From Hyphomicrobiales bacterium (GTDB lineage: Bacteria > Pseudomonadota > Alphaproteobacteria > Rhizobiales > Rhizobiaceae), in the NCBI GenBank assembly GCA_900471525.1, contig UCEZ01000015.1:62001-126000 (forward strand): a stretch of DNA of 64,000 nt. The letters run 5' to 3'. The first letter of the stretch is position 1. Each line of letters starts with the position of its first letter. Both the position numbers and the translations under genes were made by a program. Positions 7,910 through 16,462 of this stretch are shown here, one piece after another. Under the pieces are notes generated by a model, which saw only the letters and a program-made list of their open reading frames with translations, was not told where the DNA came from and made no database searches.

Positions 7910-8446
7910 TTACTTCTCGGCGATGATCTTGAGGTTTTCCAGTCCTTGAGCGAAATCGCCGCCGATCATCGTATCCATGTTGAAGAACAGGCCCATGACC
8001 TTGGCAATGAGGGGGCTCGGGCCATCCATCGCCCACGTGACAGTCGTGCCTTGCGTCGCCGGTGTGAGCGTGAAGGTCGCAACGTTGTGTCCCTCAAACG
8101 GACGGATGAAATCGAGCTTGATCTGCACCTTCGAGGACGGCGTCGCTTCGGTTATTTCCATGCGGCCAGCGCCGACATTGTTGTTGCCGTCCCAGCTGTA
8201 GACGGCGCCCTGGCCGCTTGTCGCGCCATCGAACGTACGCTTCATGGCGGGATCCTTCTTTTCGTAGGGCGACCAGGCCTGCCATTGGTTGAAGTCATTG
8301 ATCAGCGGGTAGATCTTTTCCGGCGCGGCATTGATGGTCGCGCTGCGCTCGACGTGGAACGTATCGGGCTTGGTCGATGCGAACACGACGGCGGCGAGCA
8401 GCAGCACAACAATGACGGCAAGGATAATCAGCAGAATTTTCAACAT
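7910..8446 (-). CDS. Membrane-anchored SRPBCC-family protein
   Basis: 178 residues. An N-terminal hydrophobic helix (LLIILAVIVVLLLAAVVF) is followed by a START/SRPBCC ligand-binding fold of the polyketide-cyclase type (HVERSATINAAPEKIYPLI opening, LIAKVMGLFFNMDTMIG near the C-terminus). The helix may be a signal or membrane anchor, placing the domain outside the cytosol. The mRNA has AGGAA about 7 bases before ATG 8446. The SRPBCC class binds hydrophobic ligands, and no catalytic role can be named. It lies downstream of the ArsR-AHSA1 pair, from which a hairpin at 8479-8509 separates it. Confidence 0.8.
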   Translation of the reverse strand: MLKILLIILAVIVVLLLAAVVFASTKPDTFHVERSATINAAPEKIYPLINDFNQWQAWSPYEKKDPAMKRTFDGATSGQGAVYSWDGNNNVGAGRMEITEATPSSKVQIKLDFIRPFEGHNVATFTLTPATQGTTVTWAMDGPSPLIAKVMGLFFNMDTMIGGDFAQGLENLKIIAEK

Positions 8447-8478
8447 ATTCGGGTTCCTGTTGAGTATGGGAATAAGTG

Positions 8479-8509
8479 CCCCTGAAGAGGCTTTCGCACG
8501 CTTCAGGGG
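8479..8509 (-). terminator. Hairpin after the ArsR-AHSA1 operon
   Basis: CCCCTGAAG (8479-8487) and CTTCAGGGG (8501-8509) form a 9-bp perfect stem with a 13-base loop, 21 bases after the AHSA1 stop. The - strand sequence beyond it (CACTTATT) has only a weak T content, so termination may be partial and allow read-through into the SRPBCC gene. Confidence 0.5.
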
Positions 8510-8529
8510 AATGTCGGGTAGAGAAGGCT

Positions 8530-9018
8530 TCAGGCAGCCGCGACGGTGGCGACAACCGCTGCCAGCTTTTCGAGGCTCTGGCTCCAGCCTTCTTCCATGC
8601 CGTCGAGTGCGGGCAGCATGGCTTCGGCCACGCTGAGCACCTGCGCGTGCAGGGTCATCTCGGTCTTGCCGTCCTTCTCGGTGAAAGTCACCGTATTAAG
8701 CACTTCAAGCATGGTGACGCCGTCTTCGGGGTCGTATGTACTGGTAAAGACCAGACGCTCGTTCTCGACGATTTCCTTGAAGATGCCGTTTGACGGATAC
8801 ATCTGCCCGTCGGGACCCTTCATGTGGATGCGGATGACGCCACCGAGCCTGAGATCCACTTCGCAGACGGGATTGGTGAAGCAATGCGGACCCCACCATT
8901 GCGCCAGGTGATACGGGTCGGTCCATACCTTGTAGACCAGTGCTACCGGAGCGTTGAACGTCCGGGTCAGTACAAGGTTGGCCTTGTCGGCCGGCACGAA
9001 TTCAGCTCTTGCGGTCAT
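8530..9018 (-). CDS. AHSA1-like SRPBCC domain protein
   Basis: 162 residues with the pattern of Aha1-C/SRPBCC proteins: LVLTRTFNAPVALVYKVWTD, then WWGPHCFTNPVCEVDLR, and a C-terminal GMEEGWSQSLEKLAAVV. These small proteins bind hydrophobic ligands and are commonly paired with ArsR regulators, as here. ATG 9018 is preferred over 9024 because GGGAG then sits 7 bases away. The gene overlaps the end of the ArsR gene by 17 bases, indicating translational coupling. Confidence 0.85.
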   Translation of the reverse strand: MTARAEFVPADKANLVLTRTFNAPVALVYKVWTDPYHLAQWWGPHCFTNPVCEVDLRLGGVIRIHMKGPDGQMYPSNGIFKEIVENERLVFTSTYDPEDGVTMLEVLNTVTFTEKDGKTEMTLHAQVLSVAEAMLPALDGMEEGWSQSLEKLAAVVATVAAA

Positions 9019-9349
9019 TCCCATCTCCCTTTTGAAGTTTTTGCAGATAGAGGTCGAGCCTGTCGAAACTCTCCTCCCAAAATTGCCGGTAGTTCTCGAG
9101 CCAGGCGTTGAGGTCCTTCAAAGGTCCGGCTTCCAATTTGCAGGGGCGCCACTGTGCTTCCCGCCCCCGACTGATCAGTCCTGCTTTCTCCAGCACCTTC
9201 AGATGCTTGGAAACGGCCGGCAGGCTCATCGCGAAGGGTTCGGCCAGTTCGTTCACCGATGCCTCGCCCGACGCCAGCCGCGCCAGGATCGCCCGGCGTG
9301 TCGGATCGGCGAGTGCCGAGAGGGTCGCGCTGAGGCGGTCTTGGGTCAT
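9002..9349 (-). CDS. ArsR-family winged-helix repressor
   Basis: 115 residues with the ArsR fold: LADPTRRAILARLASGEAS, then the recognition helix region MSLPAVSKHLKVLEKAGLIS and wing GREAQWRPC. The metal-binding ELCVCDL motif of true arsenic sensors is absent (ELAEPFAM instead), so it is probably a non-metal sensor, as usual for ArsR-SRPBCC pairs. It is first gene of the operon, with a palindrome at 9365-9378 just upstream of its start, consistent with self-repression. Confidence 0.9.
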   Translation of the reverse strand: MTQDRLSATLSALADPTRRAILARLASGEASVNELAEPFAMSLPAVSKHLKVLEKAGLISRGREAQWRPCKLEAGPLKDLNAWLENYRQFWEESFDRLDLYLQKLQKGDGNDRKS

Positions 9350-9364
9350 TTTTATTAAACCAAC

Positions 9365-9378
9365 AAGTTAATTAACTT
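9365..9378. promoter_or_regulatory. ArsR operator-like palindrome
   Basis: AAGTTAATTAACTT is a perfect 14-base palindrome centred 22 bases upstream of the ArsR start. It lies within an AT-rich patch that also has outer TTAAACCA / TGGTTAA arms (imperfect). Its location suggests that the ArsR protein binds here. Confidence 0.6.
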
Positions 9379-9628
9379 ACTGGTTAAATAATTCTCTTCG
9401 GATATTTTGTCAACTGCCTTTTGAAAGACTGCGGCGCTCATCGCAGCGCAGTTTTCCTTGACGCGCCCTTTTGAATATGGTCTCACGCCAGCCATATGGA
9501 ATTTCCGGTATTTTCCGCCGTTTCAGGCATCGATCGGGCACTTCCTTCCCTTAAAAGCATGCGCCTTCACATCCGGACACTCCTCCCCGGCAGGAAGGCC
9601 GAAAGCACGTAAAGCACGGGCCAGGATC

Positions 9629-11083
9629 ATGACAGACAGACCAGTCCGGGTGCGCATCGCACCTTCCCCCACCGGCGAGCCCCATGTCGGCACTGCCTAT
9701 ATCGCGTTGTTCAACTATCTCTTCGCGCAGAAGATGGGTGGTGAGTTCATCCTGCGTATTGAAGATACCGATGCGACCCGCTCGACGCCGGAATTCGAGA
9801 CCAAGGTGCTGGACGCGCTGAAATGGTGCGGTTTGACATGGTCGGAAGGCCCGGATATCGGCGGCCCCTACGGCCCCTATCGCCAGAGCGACCGCAAGGA
9901 CACCTACCTCCCCTTCGTCGAGAAGATCGTTTCCAACGGCCACGGTTTCCGCTGTTTCTGCTCGCCTGAGCGGCTGGCGGAAATGCGCGAGGCACAGCGC
10001 GCCGCCGGCAAGCCGCCGAAATATGACGGCCGCTGCCTGACGCTTTCGGCAGAGGAAGTCACGACACGCATGGCTGCCGGCGAACCAACCGTCGTGCGCA
10101 TGAAGATTCCGACCGAAGGCTCCTGCAAGTTCGTCGATGGCGTCTATGGCGAAGTCGATATTCCGTGGGATGCGGTCGACATGCAGGTTCTGCTCAAGGC
10201 TGACGGCATGCCGACCTATCATATGGCCAACGTCGTTGACGACCACCTGATGAAGATTACCCATGTGGCGCGCGGCGAGGAATGGTTGTCCTCGGTGCCC
10301 AAGCACATCCTGATCTACCAGTATCTCGGCCTAGAGCCGCCGGTGTTCATGCATCTCTCGCTGATGCGCAATCACGACAAGTCGAAGCTCTCGAAGCGCA
10401 AGAACCCGACCTCGATCTCCTATTACACGGCACTTGGCTACCTGCCGGAAGCGCTGATGAATTTCCTCGGCCTGTTCTTCATCCAGATCGCCGAGGGCGA
10501 AGAGATGCTGACCATGGATCAGCTCGCCGAAAAGTTCGATCCCGCCAACCTGTCCAAGGCCGGCGCGATCTTCGACATCCAGAAGCTCGACTGGCTGAAC
10601 GGCCGCTGGCTGCGCGAAGGCTTGAGCGAAGACGAATTCGCCGCCCGCGTTCTCTCCTGGGCGATGGAAAACGACCGCATCACGCAGGGCCTCAAGCTCT
10701 CGCAGTCGCGCATTTCCAAGCTCGGCGAGCTGCCGGATCTCGCAGGCTTCCTCTTCAAGTCCGATCTCGCGCTTGACGCCTCGTCCTTCGCCAAGGTCAA
10801 ATCGAGCCCGGAAGAACTGGTCGAGATCTTCAACACGGTCCAGCCGGACCTGGAAAAAATCCTCGAATGGAACGTCGAGTCGATCGAAGCCGAGCTGCGT
10901 GCGATTTCCGAACGCATGGGCAAGAAGCTCAAGGTCATCGTCGCACCGCTGTTCGTCGCCGTTTCCGGCTCGACGCGGTCGCTGCCGCTGTTCGACTCGA
11001 TGGCTATCCTCGGCCGCTCCGTCGTTCGCCAGCGCCTCAAGGTCGCTGGCCAGGTGGCTGCCTCGATGGCGGGCTCGAAATAA
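9629..11083 (+). CDS. gltX: Glutamyl-tRNA synthetase
   Basis: 484 residues, the usual length. It is a class I synthetase charging tRNA(Glu) in the cytosol. The HIGH-box equivalent is PSPTGEPHVGTAYIALF near the N-terminus, and the KMSKS-box equivalent is KLSKRKNP at about residue 253, followed by the helical anticodon-binding half. The start is ATG 9629 (MTDRPVRVRIAPSPTG), since the longer in-frame extension to 9458 has no similarity to the family. lysS follows after an inverted-repeat element. Confidence 0.97.
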   Translation: MTDRPVRVRIAPSPTGEPHVGTAYIALFNYLFAQKMGGEFILRIEDTDATRSTPEFETKVLDALKWCGLTWSEGPDIGGPYGPYRQSDRKDTYLPFVEKIVSNGHGFRCFCSPERLAEMREAQRAAGKPPKYDGRCLTLSAEEVTTRMAAGEPTVVRMKIPTEGSCKFVDGVYGEVDIPWDAVDMQVLLKADGMPTYHMANVVDDHLMKITHVARGEEWLSSVPKHILIYQYLGLEPPVFMHLSLMRNHDKSKLSKRKNPTSISYYTALGYLPEALMNFLGLFFIQIAEGEEMLTMDQLAEKFDPANLSKAGAIFDIQKLDWLNGRWLREGLSEDEFAARVLSWAMENDRITQGLKLSQSRISKLGELPDLAGFLFKSDLALDASSFAKVKSSPEELVEIFNTVQPDLEKILEWNVESIEAELRAISERMGKKLKVIVAPLFVAVSGSTRSLPLFDSMAILGRSVVRQRLKVAGQVAASMAGSK

Positions 11084-11142
11084 AATCTGCCGCTTGATCG
11101 CGGCAAACATCACAGGATTTGACAGAGGCACAATCCCTTCCT

Positions 11143-11269
11143 CCGTCATTCCTGTGCTTGTCACAGGAATCCAGCCACGGCGCGTCCGCGCCGTGAAAGA
11201 ACATTAAGGGTCTCTCGCGCCCAAGGACTTGGGCGCACTGGATTCCTGTGACAAGCACAGGAATGACGG
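11143..11269. repeat. Nested inverted-repeat element between gltX and lysS
   Basis: The 32-base arms at 11143-11174 and 11238-11269 are exact reverse complements with a 63-base centre. Each arm contains its own palindrome, ATTCCTGTG-N5-CACAGGAAT. Nested palindromes of this kind in an intergenic spacer look like a dispersed REP/mosaic element; this exact sequence occurs only here in the window. On the transcript it would form one long stem or two short hairpins, about 30 bases before lysS. Confidence 0.85.
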
Positions 11270-11299
11270 GGGCCGGGAACCGTAAGACGGAACTGAACC

Positions 11300-12796
11300 A
11301 TGACCGACACCAAGACCGAAACCGCCCTCTCCTCCGACGTCACCGAAGTGCGCGCCCAGAAGCTGAAAATGCTGCGCGAAAAGATCGGCGACGTCTATCC
11401 GGCGCATTTCCATCGCACGATCACCAATGCGGAACTGGCCAGCAAATATGAGAGCCTGGAAGCGGACGTGGTGACGGACGATGTCGTCACGGTTGCAGGC
11501 CGAGTCTACTCCTCGCGCAATTCCGGCATGTTCATGGATATCCATGATGCCGGCGGCAAGATCCAGATCTTCTCCCATAAGGATACGACGCCGGAAGACG
11601 CGCGCGCATTGCTGCCGCTGATCGATATCGGCGATATCATCGGCGTGACCGGCGTTGTCCGGCGCACCAAGCGCGGCGAACTGTCGATCAATGCGCAGGA
11701 AATCACCATGCTGACCAAGTCGCTGCTGCCGATGCCGGAAAAGTGGCATGGCCTGTCCGACATCGAGCAGCGCTACCGCAAGCGACACCTCGACATTATG
11801 ACAAACGAGGAATCCAAGCTCCGCTTCCAGCAGCGCTCGAAGATCGTCTCAGGCATCCGCCGCTTCATGGAAGACGACGGTTTCATGGAAGTCGAGACGC
11901 CGATGCTGCATTCGGTCTATGGCGGCGCCACTGCCGAGCCGTTCAAGACGCATCACAACACGCTGAAGCTCGACATGTACCTGCGCATCGCGCCGGAACT
12001 GTTTTTGAAGCGTACGCTGGTTTCGGGCCTCACCGACAAGGTGTTCGAGATCAACCGCAACTTCCGCAATGAAGGCGTTTCCACCCGGCACAATCCTGAA
12101 TTCACCATGATGGAATGCTACTGGGCCTATGCCGACTACGAGGACATCATGGACCTCGTCGAGCGCCTGTTCGAAAAGCTCGCGGTGTCGATCCACGGCA
12201 CCACGGAATTCGCATTCGGCGACAAGGAAATTTCCTTCAAGGGTCCGTTCAAGCGCGTTCCGATGCCGGACGCCGTCAAGGAAGCAACCGGCCTCGACTT
12301 CATCGCCATGAAGACCGACGAGGAAGCCCGCACCGCCGCCAAGGCTGCCGGCTTTGCAGTCGAGAAAGACTGGACCTGGGGCGAGTGCCTCGCCTTCATC
12401 TTCGAAGAGAAGGTCGAAGGCACGCTGATCCAGCCGAGCCATGTGACGCATTTCCCGAAGGACATTTCTCCTTTCGCCAAGGAAGTGCCGGGCGAGCCGC
12501 GCCTGGTCGAGCGTTTCGAGACCTATTGCAATGCCTGGGAACTAGGCAACGCCTTCTCGGAACTCAACGATCCGGAAGAGCAGCGCAAGCGCATGGTCGA
12601 ACAGCTGGAGCAGGCCCATGCTCGCGGCGAAAAGGAAAAGCAGCTGGACGACGAGTTCCTTGATGCCATCGACCAGGGCATGCCGCCCGCCGGCGGCCTC
12701 GGCATCGGCGTCGATCGCCTGATCATGCTGCTCACCAACGCACCGTCGATCCGCGACATCATCCTCTTCCCGGCCCGCCGCAACAAGGCGGACTGA
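11300..12796 (+). CDS. lysS: Lysyl-tRNA synthetase, class II
   Basis: 498 residues with an N-terminal OB-fold anticodon-binding domain (VTVAGRVYSSRNSGMFMDI at about 55-75) and a class II catalytic domain: motif 2 region EINRNFRNEGVSTRHNPEF and motif 3 GIGVDRLIMLLTN near the C-terminus. It charges tRNA(Lys). No HIGH/KMSKS motifs are present, so this is not the class I LysK enzyme found in some alphaproteobacteria. ATG 11300 follows the repeat element. Confidence 0.93.
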   Translation: MTDTKTETALSSDVTEVRAQKLKMLREKIGDVYPAHFHRTITNAELASKYESLEADVVTDDVVTVAGRVYSSRNSGMFMDIHDAGGKIQIFSHKDTTPEDARALLPLIDIGDIIGVTGVVRRTKRGELSINAQEITMLTKSLLPMPEKWHGLSDIEQRYRKRHLDIMTNEESKLRFQQRSKIVSGIRRFMEDDGFMEVETPMLHSVYGGATAEPFKTHHNTLKLDMYLRIAPELFLKRTLVSGLTDKVFEINRNFRNEGVSTRHNPEFTMMECYWAYADYEDIMDLVERLFEKLAVSIHGTTEFAFGDKEISFKGPFKRVPMPDAVKEATGLDFIAMKTDEEARTAAKAAGFAVEKDWTWGECLAFIFEEKVEGTLIQPSHVTHFPKDISPFAKEVPGEPRLVERFETYCNAWELGNAFSELNDPEEQRKRMVEQLEQAHARGEKEKQLDDEFLDAIDQGMPPAGGLGIGVDRLIMLLTNAPSIRDIILFPARRNKAD

Positions 12797-12917
12797 GACA
12801 CCGGCCTCACTTCAAGAGCGCACCAAACCCGTCACGGGCTGGCGCGTTCACCCGAGTGGATGGAACTTTTCCCGATCCTGCGCGTCAATTCCCGCAGAAT
12901 CCAAAAAGGAACCTTCC

Positions 12918-13091
12918 ATGCTGAAATGGGCGCTTATCTTCCTGGTCATCTCGCTGATCACAGGCTTTCTCGGTTTTTCCGGCGTTTCGGCCGCAACCGC
13001 GACGATCGCGCGCGTGCTGTTCGCCATCGCCCTGATCATCTTCCTGATATTCGTGGTTCTGGCCGTCATCGCCGGCAATGCAATTGTCTGA
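12918..13091 (+). CDS. Small UPF0391/DUF1328 membrane protein
   Basis: 57 residues: MLKWALIFLVISLITGFLGF, then a second hydrophobic segment (VLFAIALIIFLIFVVLAVI). Two membrane helices with a Trp near the N-terminus and this length are the hallmarks of the DUF1328 family, which is often stress-induced and of unknown role. AAAAAGGA lies about 8 bases before ATG 12918. It falls below the usual length cut-offs but is well supported by family shape. Confidence 0.85.
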   Translation: MLKWALIFLVISLITGFLGFSGVSAATATIARVLFAIALIIFLIFVVLAVIAGNAIV

Positions 13092-13121
13092 TTTCGCGGC
13101 AATGCCTAGCCGGTCGTATCG

Positions 13122-14078
13122 TCAATGCGCCGCAGGTTCGCCTGCGGAACTTTCGGCAGGATGTTCGGCCGTTGCATCGGCGGAATGATCTTCGGCCGGC
13201 GGTTTTTCGCCTTCGCCGCCCAGCACTATCGCCAGCATTGAACCGAAGAAGCCCTTGTCTTCGGCCTTAGCACCGACATGCTCTTCAGAACCCTCGGCAC
13301 CATGTTCCGGTGCGGCAGCCTTAGCGCCGTGCTCTGCCGGCACTTCGCCGCTACCTGCATCTTCGCCGTGCGCGGCAGCAGGCTTTTCTCCATGTTCGCC
13401 GCCCTCCGAGCCAACAGCGCCAGCCGCTGCCGCCGCCGCTGCTGCTGCAACGGGATCGAAGCAATCCGATTTGTCGTCCATCGCCGTCAGCGTGGTTTTG
13501 ATATCCTCTGCGGAAAGAGCGACCTCACGGCCGTAGAACAGGCCGACCGTATTTGCCTTGCTTTCGTTGTACCGGGCAACAAAGGGAGCGCTCATCCCCG
13601 ATAACTTGCCCGGATCGGGCGCAAAGAGCACCTCGGCACCGATGGCCGGGCCTCGCCGGTCCGCGCGATCCAGCGGCCCAGCGGCGTCGAGAACGACGAC
13701 CTGATACAGATCGGCTTTCTCCTCCTTGGCAAGCAAGCCGGCAATCCGCAACCCTGTGCGAACGCGATCGACGCCCGAGGCCGATTCCGTGCTGACATAT
13801 TTGCGGATCCAGCGCTGGCCGTTGCGACGCATCTTCAGCGTCTCGATAGTGGTGCAGGCAAGACCGGAGAGCGAAGGCGCATCCGGCTCCATTGCGCCGA
13901 GAAAAGCCTCCTTGCCGGAATAAACGGCGAAAGCACCAGATGCGCCGGACAGCACGAGGACACCGGCGATCAGGAACATGACCTTCCGAGGCAGACGTAT
14001 CTTTTTAAAGACCGGCTTCACGCGCGCTGCTCCGTCATCAGCTTCAACTCCATGGCCTGTCACCGGAATGCCGCGCAT
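13122..14078 (-). CDS. Unrecognised membrane-anchored protein with Ala/Glu/His-rich tail
   Basis: About 318 residues from ATG 14078; a TTG at 14123 or a GTG at 14021 (with GGAG 8 bases ahead) are alternatives. A short basic N-terminus leads into one membrane helix (VMFLIAGVLVLSGASGAFAV). A presumed periplasmic domain of about 150 residues with two Cys follows (SLSGLACTTIETLKMRRNG; DDKSDCFDP). After an eight-residue Ala run, the last 110 residues are low-complexity, with repeated HGE/EHG units interrupted by a hydrophobic patch (GFFGSMLAIVLGG). I do not recognise the family. It is convergent with the DUF1328 gene, 30 bases away. Confidence 0.7.
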   Translation of the reverse strand: MRGIPVTGHGVEADDGAARVKPVFKKIRLPRKVMFLIAGVLVLSGASGAFAVYSGKEAFLGAMEPDAPSLSGLACTTIETLKMRRNGQRWIRKYVSTESASGVDRVRTGLRIAGLLAKEEKADLYQVVVLDAAGPLDRADRRGPAIGAEVLFAPDPGKLSGMSAPFVARYNESKANTVGLFYGREVALSAEDIKTTLTAMDDKSDCFDPVAAAAAAAAAGAVGSEGGEHGEKPAAAHGEDAGSGEVPAEHGAKAAAPEHGAEGSEEHVGAKAEDKGFFGSMLAIVLGGEGEKPPAEDHSADATAEHPAESSAGEPAAH

Positions 14079-14123
14079 CCGGGCGGATGCAGGGCTTGCC
14101 CCATATTCTGATTGAGCGCCCAA

Positions 14124-14428
14124 CCCTACCTTGGCGACGTTTCAGAAAGTTTAAGCATGCCGCCGGTTTTGTATCGCGAGCGGATGGATTTGCCCTGTTT
14201 TGACACTTTGCCTGGCACAAGCCTGCAAAATCGGTTGCTCTTGGCCCCCGCCCCGCTAAAACCGGTGCTCACATCCCCGTTCGGCATAAGGACATCCCCG
14301 ACATCATGGCGCGCATTGGCATCGCAGGGGCAGGCGTCATCGGATGCGCCACGGTTGACTTTCACATCCGCGCCAACTTCACTCGCTAAAACTGCGGCAA
14401 CCTTTCAAAACAACGAAAAGAAGACATC
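14124..14428. other. Intergenic region upstream of the nucleoside hydrolase
   Basis: This 305-base spacer lies between two divergent genes and should hold both promoters. A TGGCAC...TGCA string at about 14213 was considered as a sigma-54 site, but its spacing is one base short. No gene or RNA is supported. Confidence 0.4.
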
Positions 14429-15388
14429 ATGCACAAGGTAATTTTTGATACGGACCCCGGCGTCGATGATGCGATGGCCCTGCTTTTCTTGCACAATCAT
14501 CCCGAGATTGATCTCCTCGGCATCACCTCCGTCTTCGGCAATGCCTCGATCGAGACCACAACGCGCAACGCATTGTACCTGAAGCAGCAGTGGAATATTC
14601 CTGCCCCCGTCGCGCGGGGACTTGGGGAAACGCTCGATCCTTCGCGTCCGCATGTCGATTGGCCGACCGGTATTCATGGTCATGATGGACTAGGCAATAT
14701 CGGCGCTCCGAAAACGGTCGATCTTCCCTGCGATCCCCGCCCAGCCCATCGCTTCATCATCGAGACCGTGCGCGCCAACCCGGGCGAGGTGACGGTCGTT
14801 GCCGTCGGCCGGATGACCAATCTGGCGCTGGCACTGCGCGACGATCCGGACATTGCCGTTCTGGTCAAGGAAGTCGTCATCATGGGCGGTGCCTTCGACA
14901 TGCGCGGCAACATCACGCCTGCCGCCGAAGCCAATATCCATGGCGATCCAGAAGCGGCCGACGCGGTGATGACGGCACCCTGGCCTGTCGTCGTCGTCGG
15001 CCTTGATGTCACGGAGCAGACGGTCATGACACGCGCCAGGATGGCGGCCATCGTCGCAACCGGCGGCGAGCGGGCCAAGCTGCTCTCCGACATCTCGCAA
15101 TTCTACATCGATTTCTACGAGCAGCATGTCGAGGACGGCATGGTGATCCATGACAGCTGCGCGTGCGTCTATGTCGTCGCACCGCACCTCTTCACGCTGC
15201 GCAGCGGCGCGATCCGCGTCGTCTGCGGCGGCATCGCCGATGGCCAGACGATCCAGAAGGCCGACGATCACCTGTTTCCGCCAAGCGCCTGGGACAATCT
15301 GCCGAGCCAGAACGTCTGTGTCGGCATTGACGCGGAGGGTGTCCTCAATCTCATCTCGGAGACACTGGGGCTGAACGCGGCAGCCTGA
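14429..15388 (+). CDS. Inosine-uridine-preferring nucleoside hydrolase
   Basis: 319 residues of the IUNH family, which cleaves the N-glycosidic bond of ribonucleosides to ribose and base. The calcium-binding N-terminal motif DTDPGVDDAM (7-16) is intact. The central MGGAFDMRGNITPAAEANIH and the late HDSCACVYV segments supply the other substrate and metal ligands. There is no signal peptide, so it acts in the cytosol, probably in nucleoside salvage. GAAAAGAAG precedes ATG 14429. It stands alone; a hairpin follows at 15409. Confidence 0.92.
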   Translation: MHKVIFDTDPGVDDAMALLFLHNHPEIDLLGITSVFGNASIETTTRNALYLKQQWNIPAPVARGLGETLDPSRPHVDWPTGIHGHDGLGNIGAPKTVDLPCDPRPAHRFIIETVRANPGEVTVVAVGRMTNLALALRDDPDIAVLVKEVVIMGGAFDMRGNITPAAEANIHGDPEAADAVMTAPWPVVVVGLDVTEQTVMTRARMAAIVATGGERAKLLSDISQFYIDFYEQHVEDGMVIHDSCACVYVVAPHLFTLRSGAIRVVCGGIADGQTIQKADDHLFPPSAWDNLPSQNVCVGIDAEGVLNLISETLGLNAAA

Positions 15389-15408
15389 GCCCGTAAAAAT
15401 TCGCCGCG

Positions 15409-15438
15409 ATAGCTGGCAGTCGGCCGATTGCCAGCTAT
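15409..15438 (+). terminator. Hairpin after the nucleoside hydrolase gene
   Basis: ATAGCTGGCA (15409-15418) and TGCCAGCTAT (15429-15438) form a perfect 10-bp stem with a 10-base loop, 21 bases after the stop codon. No T-run follows, and it ends 10 bases before the exonuclease ATG, so it may instead influence that gene's translation. Confidence 0.45.
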
Positions 15439-15448
15439 CTTCGCTTTC

Positions 15449-16459
15449 ATGAAACCGGAAACGCTGCTTTATCCGACGCCCAAGGGTCTCTATTGCGAGA
15501 AGGGTGGCTTTTACATCGATCCCGTCCAGCCTGTTGAAAGGGCGCTGATCACGCATGGACATGCCGACCATGCGCGCGCGGGTCACACCCATGTGATGGC
15601 AACGCGCGAGACGCTGGACATCATGCGCATCCGCTACGGGGATGCGTTCTGCATCAGCTCTGAAGCAGCTGTGCTCGGTGCCCGAACCTCCATCGGCGAT
15701 GTGACCGCCAGCTTTCATCCTGCCGGCCATGTTCTGGGCTCCGCGCAGATCGCAGTGGAGGCGGGCGCCACCCGCATCGTCGTTTCGGGTGACTACAAGC
15801 GGCGGCGCGATCCGACCTGTCTTTCCTTCGAGCCTGTGCCGTGTGATGTCTTCATCACCGAGGCGACATTCGGCCTGCCGGTGTTTCACCACCCCGACGA
15901 TCGCGGCGAAATTGCCAAGCTGCTGACATCGCTGCGGCAATTCCCGGAGCGCGCCCATCTGGTCGGCGCCTATGCGCTCGGCAAGGCCCAGCGCATCATC
16001 GCCCTGCTGCGCGAAGCGGGCTACGACGCACCGATCTTCATCCATGGCGCGCTGACCAACCTCTGCGATTATTACGAAAGCCAAGGCATTCCACTCGGCG
16101 ACATCCGGCCGGCGACGCTGGCGCCCGGGGAAAAACAATCCTTTGCCGGAGCAGTCGTCATCGGCCCGCCCTCCGCCTTCGCCGACAAATGGGCGAGACG
16201 CTTTCCCGATCCCGTCGCAATCTTCGCGTCGGGCTGGATGCTGGTGCGCCAGCGCGCCAAACAGCGCGGCGTCGAGCTGCCGATGATCATCTCCGATCAT
16301 TGCGACTGGCCGGAACTGACCGAAACGATCAACGAGATCAAGCCGGGACAGGTCTGGGTGACACATGGCCGCGAGGAAGCTCTGGTTCGCTGGTGCGAGC
16401 TACAGGGCATCTCCGCCCGGCCGCTGCATCTCGTCGGCTATGACGACGAGGGAGAATAA
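15449..16459 (+). CDS. Ligase-associated DNA exonuclease (metallo-beta-lactamase fold)
   Basis: 336 residues of the MBL/beta-CASP-like family genetically linked to bacterial ATP-dependent DNA ligase. The metal site HGHADHARAGH is at 36-46, with a further HPAGHVLGSAQI and a GDYKRRRDPT segment. C-terminal strands include FASGWM and ISDHCDWPEL. It is predicted to process DNA ends in repair. The start is ATG 15449 (MKPETLLYP). The gene ends four bases before the ligase ATG and the ligase Shine-Dalgarno lies inside it, so the pair is co-translated. The helicase and PdeM-like phosphoesterase sometimes found in this cluster are not adjacent here. Confidence 0.9.
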   Translation: MKPETLLYPTPKGLYCEKGGFYIDPVQPVERALITHGHADHARAGHTHVMATRETLDIMRIRYGDAFCISSEAAVLGARTSIGDVTASFHPAGHVLGSAQIAVEAGATRIVVSGDYKRRRDPTCLSFEPVPCDVFITEATFGLPVFHHPDDRGEIAKLLTSLRQFPERAHLVGAYALGKAQRIIALLREAGYDAPIFIHGALTNLCDYYESQGIPLGDIRPATLAPGEKQSFAGAVVIGPPSAFADKWARRFPDPVAIFASGWMLVRQRAKQRGVELPMIISDHCDWPELTETINEIKPGQVWVTHGREEALVRWCELQGISARPLHLVGYDDEGE

Positions 16460-16462
16460 CCG

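Noticed and set aside
14213..14232. Possible sigma-54 promoter before the nucleoside hydrolase
   Set aside because: The GG and GC dinucleotides are nine, not ten, bases apart, which disrupts sigma-54 recognition.
14690..16366. 558-codon open frame on the - strand
   Set aside because: It is antisense to the nucleoside hydrolase and exonuclease genes. Its translation is rich in Arg, Asp and His with no domain, a by-product of GC-rich third positions.
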